Part shown: one piece after another, positions 62,739-64,000 of the stretch | Numbering within the stretch: position 1 is the first letter of the stretch | Layout: each line of letters starts with the position of its first letter | Origin: Styela clava | Lineage: Eukaryota > Chordata > Ascidiacea > Stolidobranchia > Styelidae | Assembly: GCF_964204865.1 (NCBI RefSeq) | Contig: NC_135259.1 | Coordinates: 15,014,974-15,078,973 of the forward strand | Reading direction: 5' to 3' | DNA: 64,000 bases | Made by a program: the position numbers and the translations under genes | Notes under the pieces: model-generated | Databases searched by the model: none | The model's input: the letters and a program-made list of their open reading frames with translations, nothing else | Told to the model about the DNA's origin: nothing

Positions 62739-63727
62739 ATGAAGTCTACTTTCAAGATTTGGGATATATGTTCTTCTGGTTTTGTTACTGTCGTTGAATT
62801 ATGCGCATTGTTACTGTTTTTTCAAGTCGAGTGTAAGTCAGGTAAGAACTAATTTTTATAACTAATAATTTGGTATTGAATCAAAACTACTGGAGAGAAT
62901 ACGTTAGCTTCATATTTCTTTATTAATCAACGTTTAGAGAACTCAAAATGGTACGCTCGTAGTATATGTACCGCGTTTGGGTTAGGCCATAATTTATTCC
63001 GATTTTCCTTATTTTATTTCTATTACGAGTTCGGGGTCTGTTTGTGTTAGCCAAGTGAATATACCACCTGCACATATTCAAATTTCATTTAAATTAAACT
63101 TGAAGAAGCTTGAGTGAATACGGCATAGTGAATTGCTGCTAATAACTCCAAATTTCGAAGCTTAGTATAGCTCTAGACCGAGAGAGCACAATTCAAGGAC
63201 TAGGTAGGACAGAAAAAAGCTTTTTGCCTCTCATTCACCTACACACAAATCGTTATATCTGATTATTTTGTGACGTGTTCATAGGTGATCGGTTAATGAT
63301 GTCGGATCCATCCGGACGATCGAACAATTTGCCATTTGAATCAACGACTACAGAGGACCTACAAATCGGTAAGTGAAATTTAAAAAAAATTGTCACATAT
63401 TTTCATACCAAGAACACATGAAGTTTTACGACCTTCCTATTGCATACCAAGGCTGATTAGAAATAGAAGAAAAAGTTTGGATAACATTTATGCTTTTCCA
63501 AAAAAACAATGGTTATAACTTGGCTTTGCTTGTACGAACAGATGCATCAACTAATTTATTTGTTTCGGAAGTGGGAGACAAATATGATATATCTTGGAAC
63601 AAGACACATATTCATTCCAAATGTATTAAAAATTCTTCTTTGCAATCAATAATTTTAGCAACAAATTCGAGCTTAACAACAATAACTTCAACAACAGAAA
63701 CCACAACAGAATTGACTACAAAACAAG
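62739..63727 (+). CDS. 5' exons of a secreted or membrane protein
   Basis: Three exons join in phase 1: 62739-62841, 63285-63368 and 63461-63727, each with GT-AG borders. An in-frame TAG 21 bases before the ATG fixes the start. Residues 14-30 form a hydrophobic stretch (GFVTVVELCALLLFF) before VEC, a likely signal peptide. Exon 2 is polar (SDPSGRSNN). Exon 3 encodes a segment with ISWNKTHIHSKC and NSS glycosylation sites, then a Thr-rich TTITSTTETTTELTT stalk. No known domain was recognised. The gene continues beyond the model or off the window, as no stop is reached in phase. A mucin-like or receptor stalk is plausible. Confidence 0.6.
62945..63075 (+). repeat. Copy of GTAGTATGTG-type MITE
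   Basis: GGTACGCTCGTAGTATATGTACC and GGGTTAGGCCATAATTTATT match the elements at 48240 and 40455. It lies in intron 1 of the right-edge gene. Confidence 0.6.
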
Positions 63728-64000
63728 GTCTGTCTATAATGCAAAATAAGTCAATGCACATGAAAGTGAAATCAGTTCTAGGCTATTATTGGAAATTCAT
63801 TCAGGATTTTTCAAAATATTTTGTTTATCTCATATGCACTACTACAGTAACAAAGTGCAAACCTTCAGTAAGAAAACTTGGTCGATAAGTTTGGGCATAA
63901 AGGAAATTCGCAACGGTAAATGATAAAACGGATGAAGCAGGCGAGTGAGTGGACGCCCGACTGTTCTTCTCCAATGTTTTCGTCAATGACTCTAGATATA

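Noticed and set aside
1..64000. CRISPR array, bacterial operons or prophage
   Set aside because: GT-AG introns, SINEs and hAT elements show eukaryotic DNA. No regularly spaced repeat-spacer arrays were seen.

Overview
The window looks like nuclear DNA of an invertebrate animal. It is AT-rich and has short multi-exon genes, a RELCH-like gene, a tRNA-derived SINE family and many hAT-superfamily insertions. A tunicate would fit (compact introns, deuterostome-like gene content), but nothing here proves it. All gene models were built by hand from reading frames, splice sites and comparison between paralogs in the window; no search was run. | LAYOUT. 1-7.5 kb: transposon-dominated. A 1.4 kb hAT element lies at 555-1989. 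A three-layer nest follows: a tRNA SINE interrupted by a 4.9 kb hAT with a broken transposase, itself interrupted by a 1.4 kb hAT, each hAT with a perfect 8-bp target duplication. 8.6-12.0 kb: one intronless 1131-codon gene resembling RELCH (LisH, coiled coil, HEAT). 15-20.2 kb: a SINE and several hAT elements, some nested, plus a possible 3' end of an unknown membrane-protein gene near 17.5-17.8 kb. 21.0-53.8 kb: three paralogous 14-exon genes, called A (minus strand, 21048-29770), B (plus, 32514-41602) and C (minus, 43354-53831, 3' end not resolved). 54-62.7 kb: apparently non-coding, with a hAT element and a duplicated non-coding unit. 62.7 kb to the edge: first exons of a secreted or membrane protein gene running off the window. 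| THE MAIN SYSTEM. Genes A, B and C each encode an N-terminal protein kinase domain with catalytic residues retained, a helical linker, a Ser/Pro-rich juxtamembrane segment, one transmembrane helix, and then a cysteine-rich C-terminal ectodomain. The order is reversed relative to ordinary receptor kinases: the chain must be N-terminus-in (type II). Kinase intron phases are the same in all three genes. A and B have two Sushi (CCP) domains, an EGF-like knot and a new Cys-containing tail; C has four alternating Cys-rich modules instead. Every ectodomain exon up to the second Sushi (A, B) and all four modules of C begin in phase 1, so the ectodomain appears to have been exchanged by exon shuffling behind a constant kinase and membrane unit. 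A and B stand head to head 2.7 kb apart with coding sequences of equal length (2046 nt). I infer a small diversifying family of surface sensors, plausibly immune or recognition related; the ligand and role are unknown.
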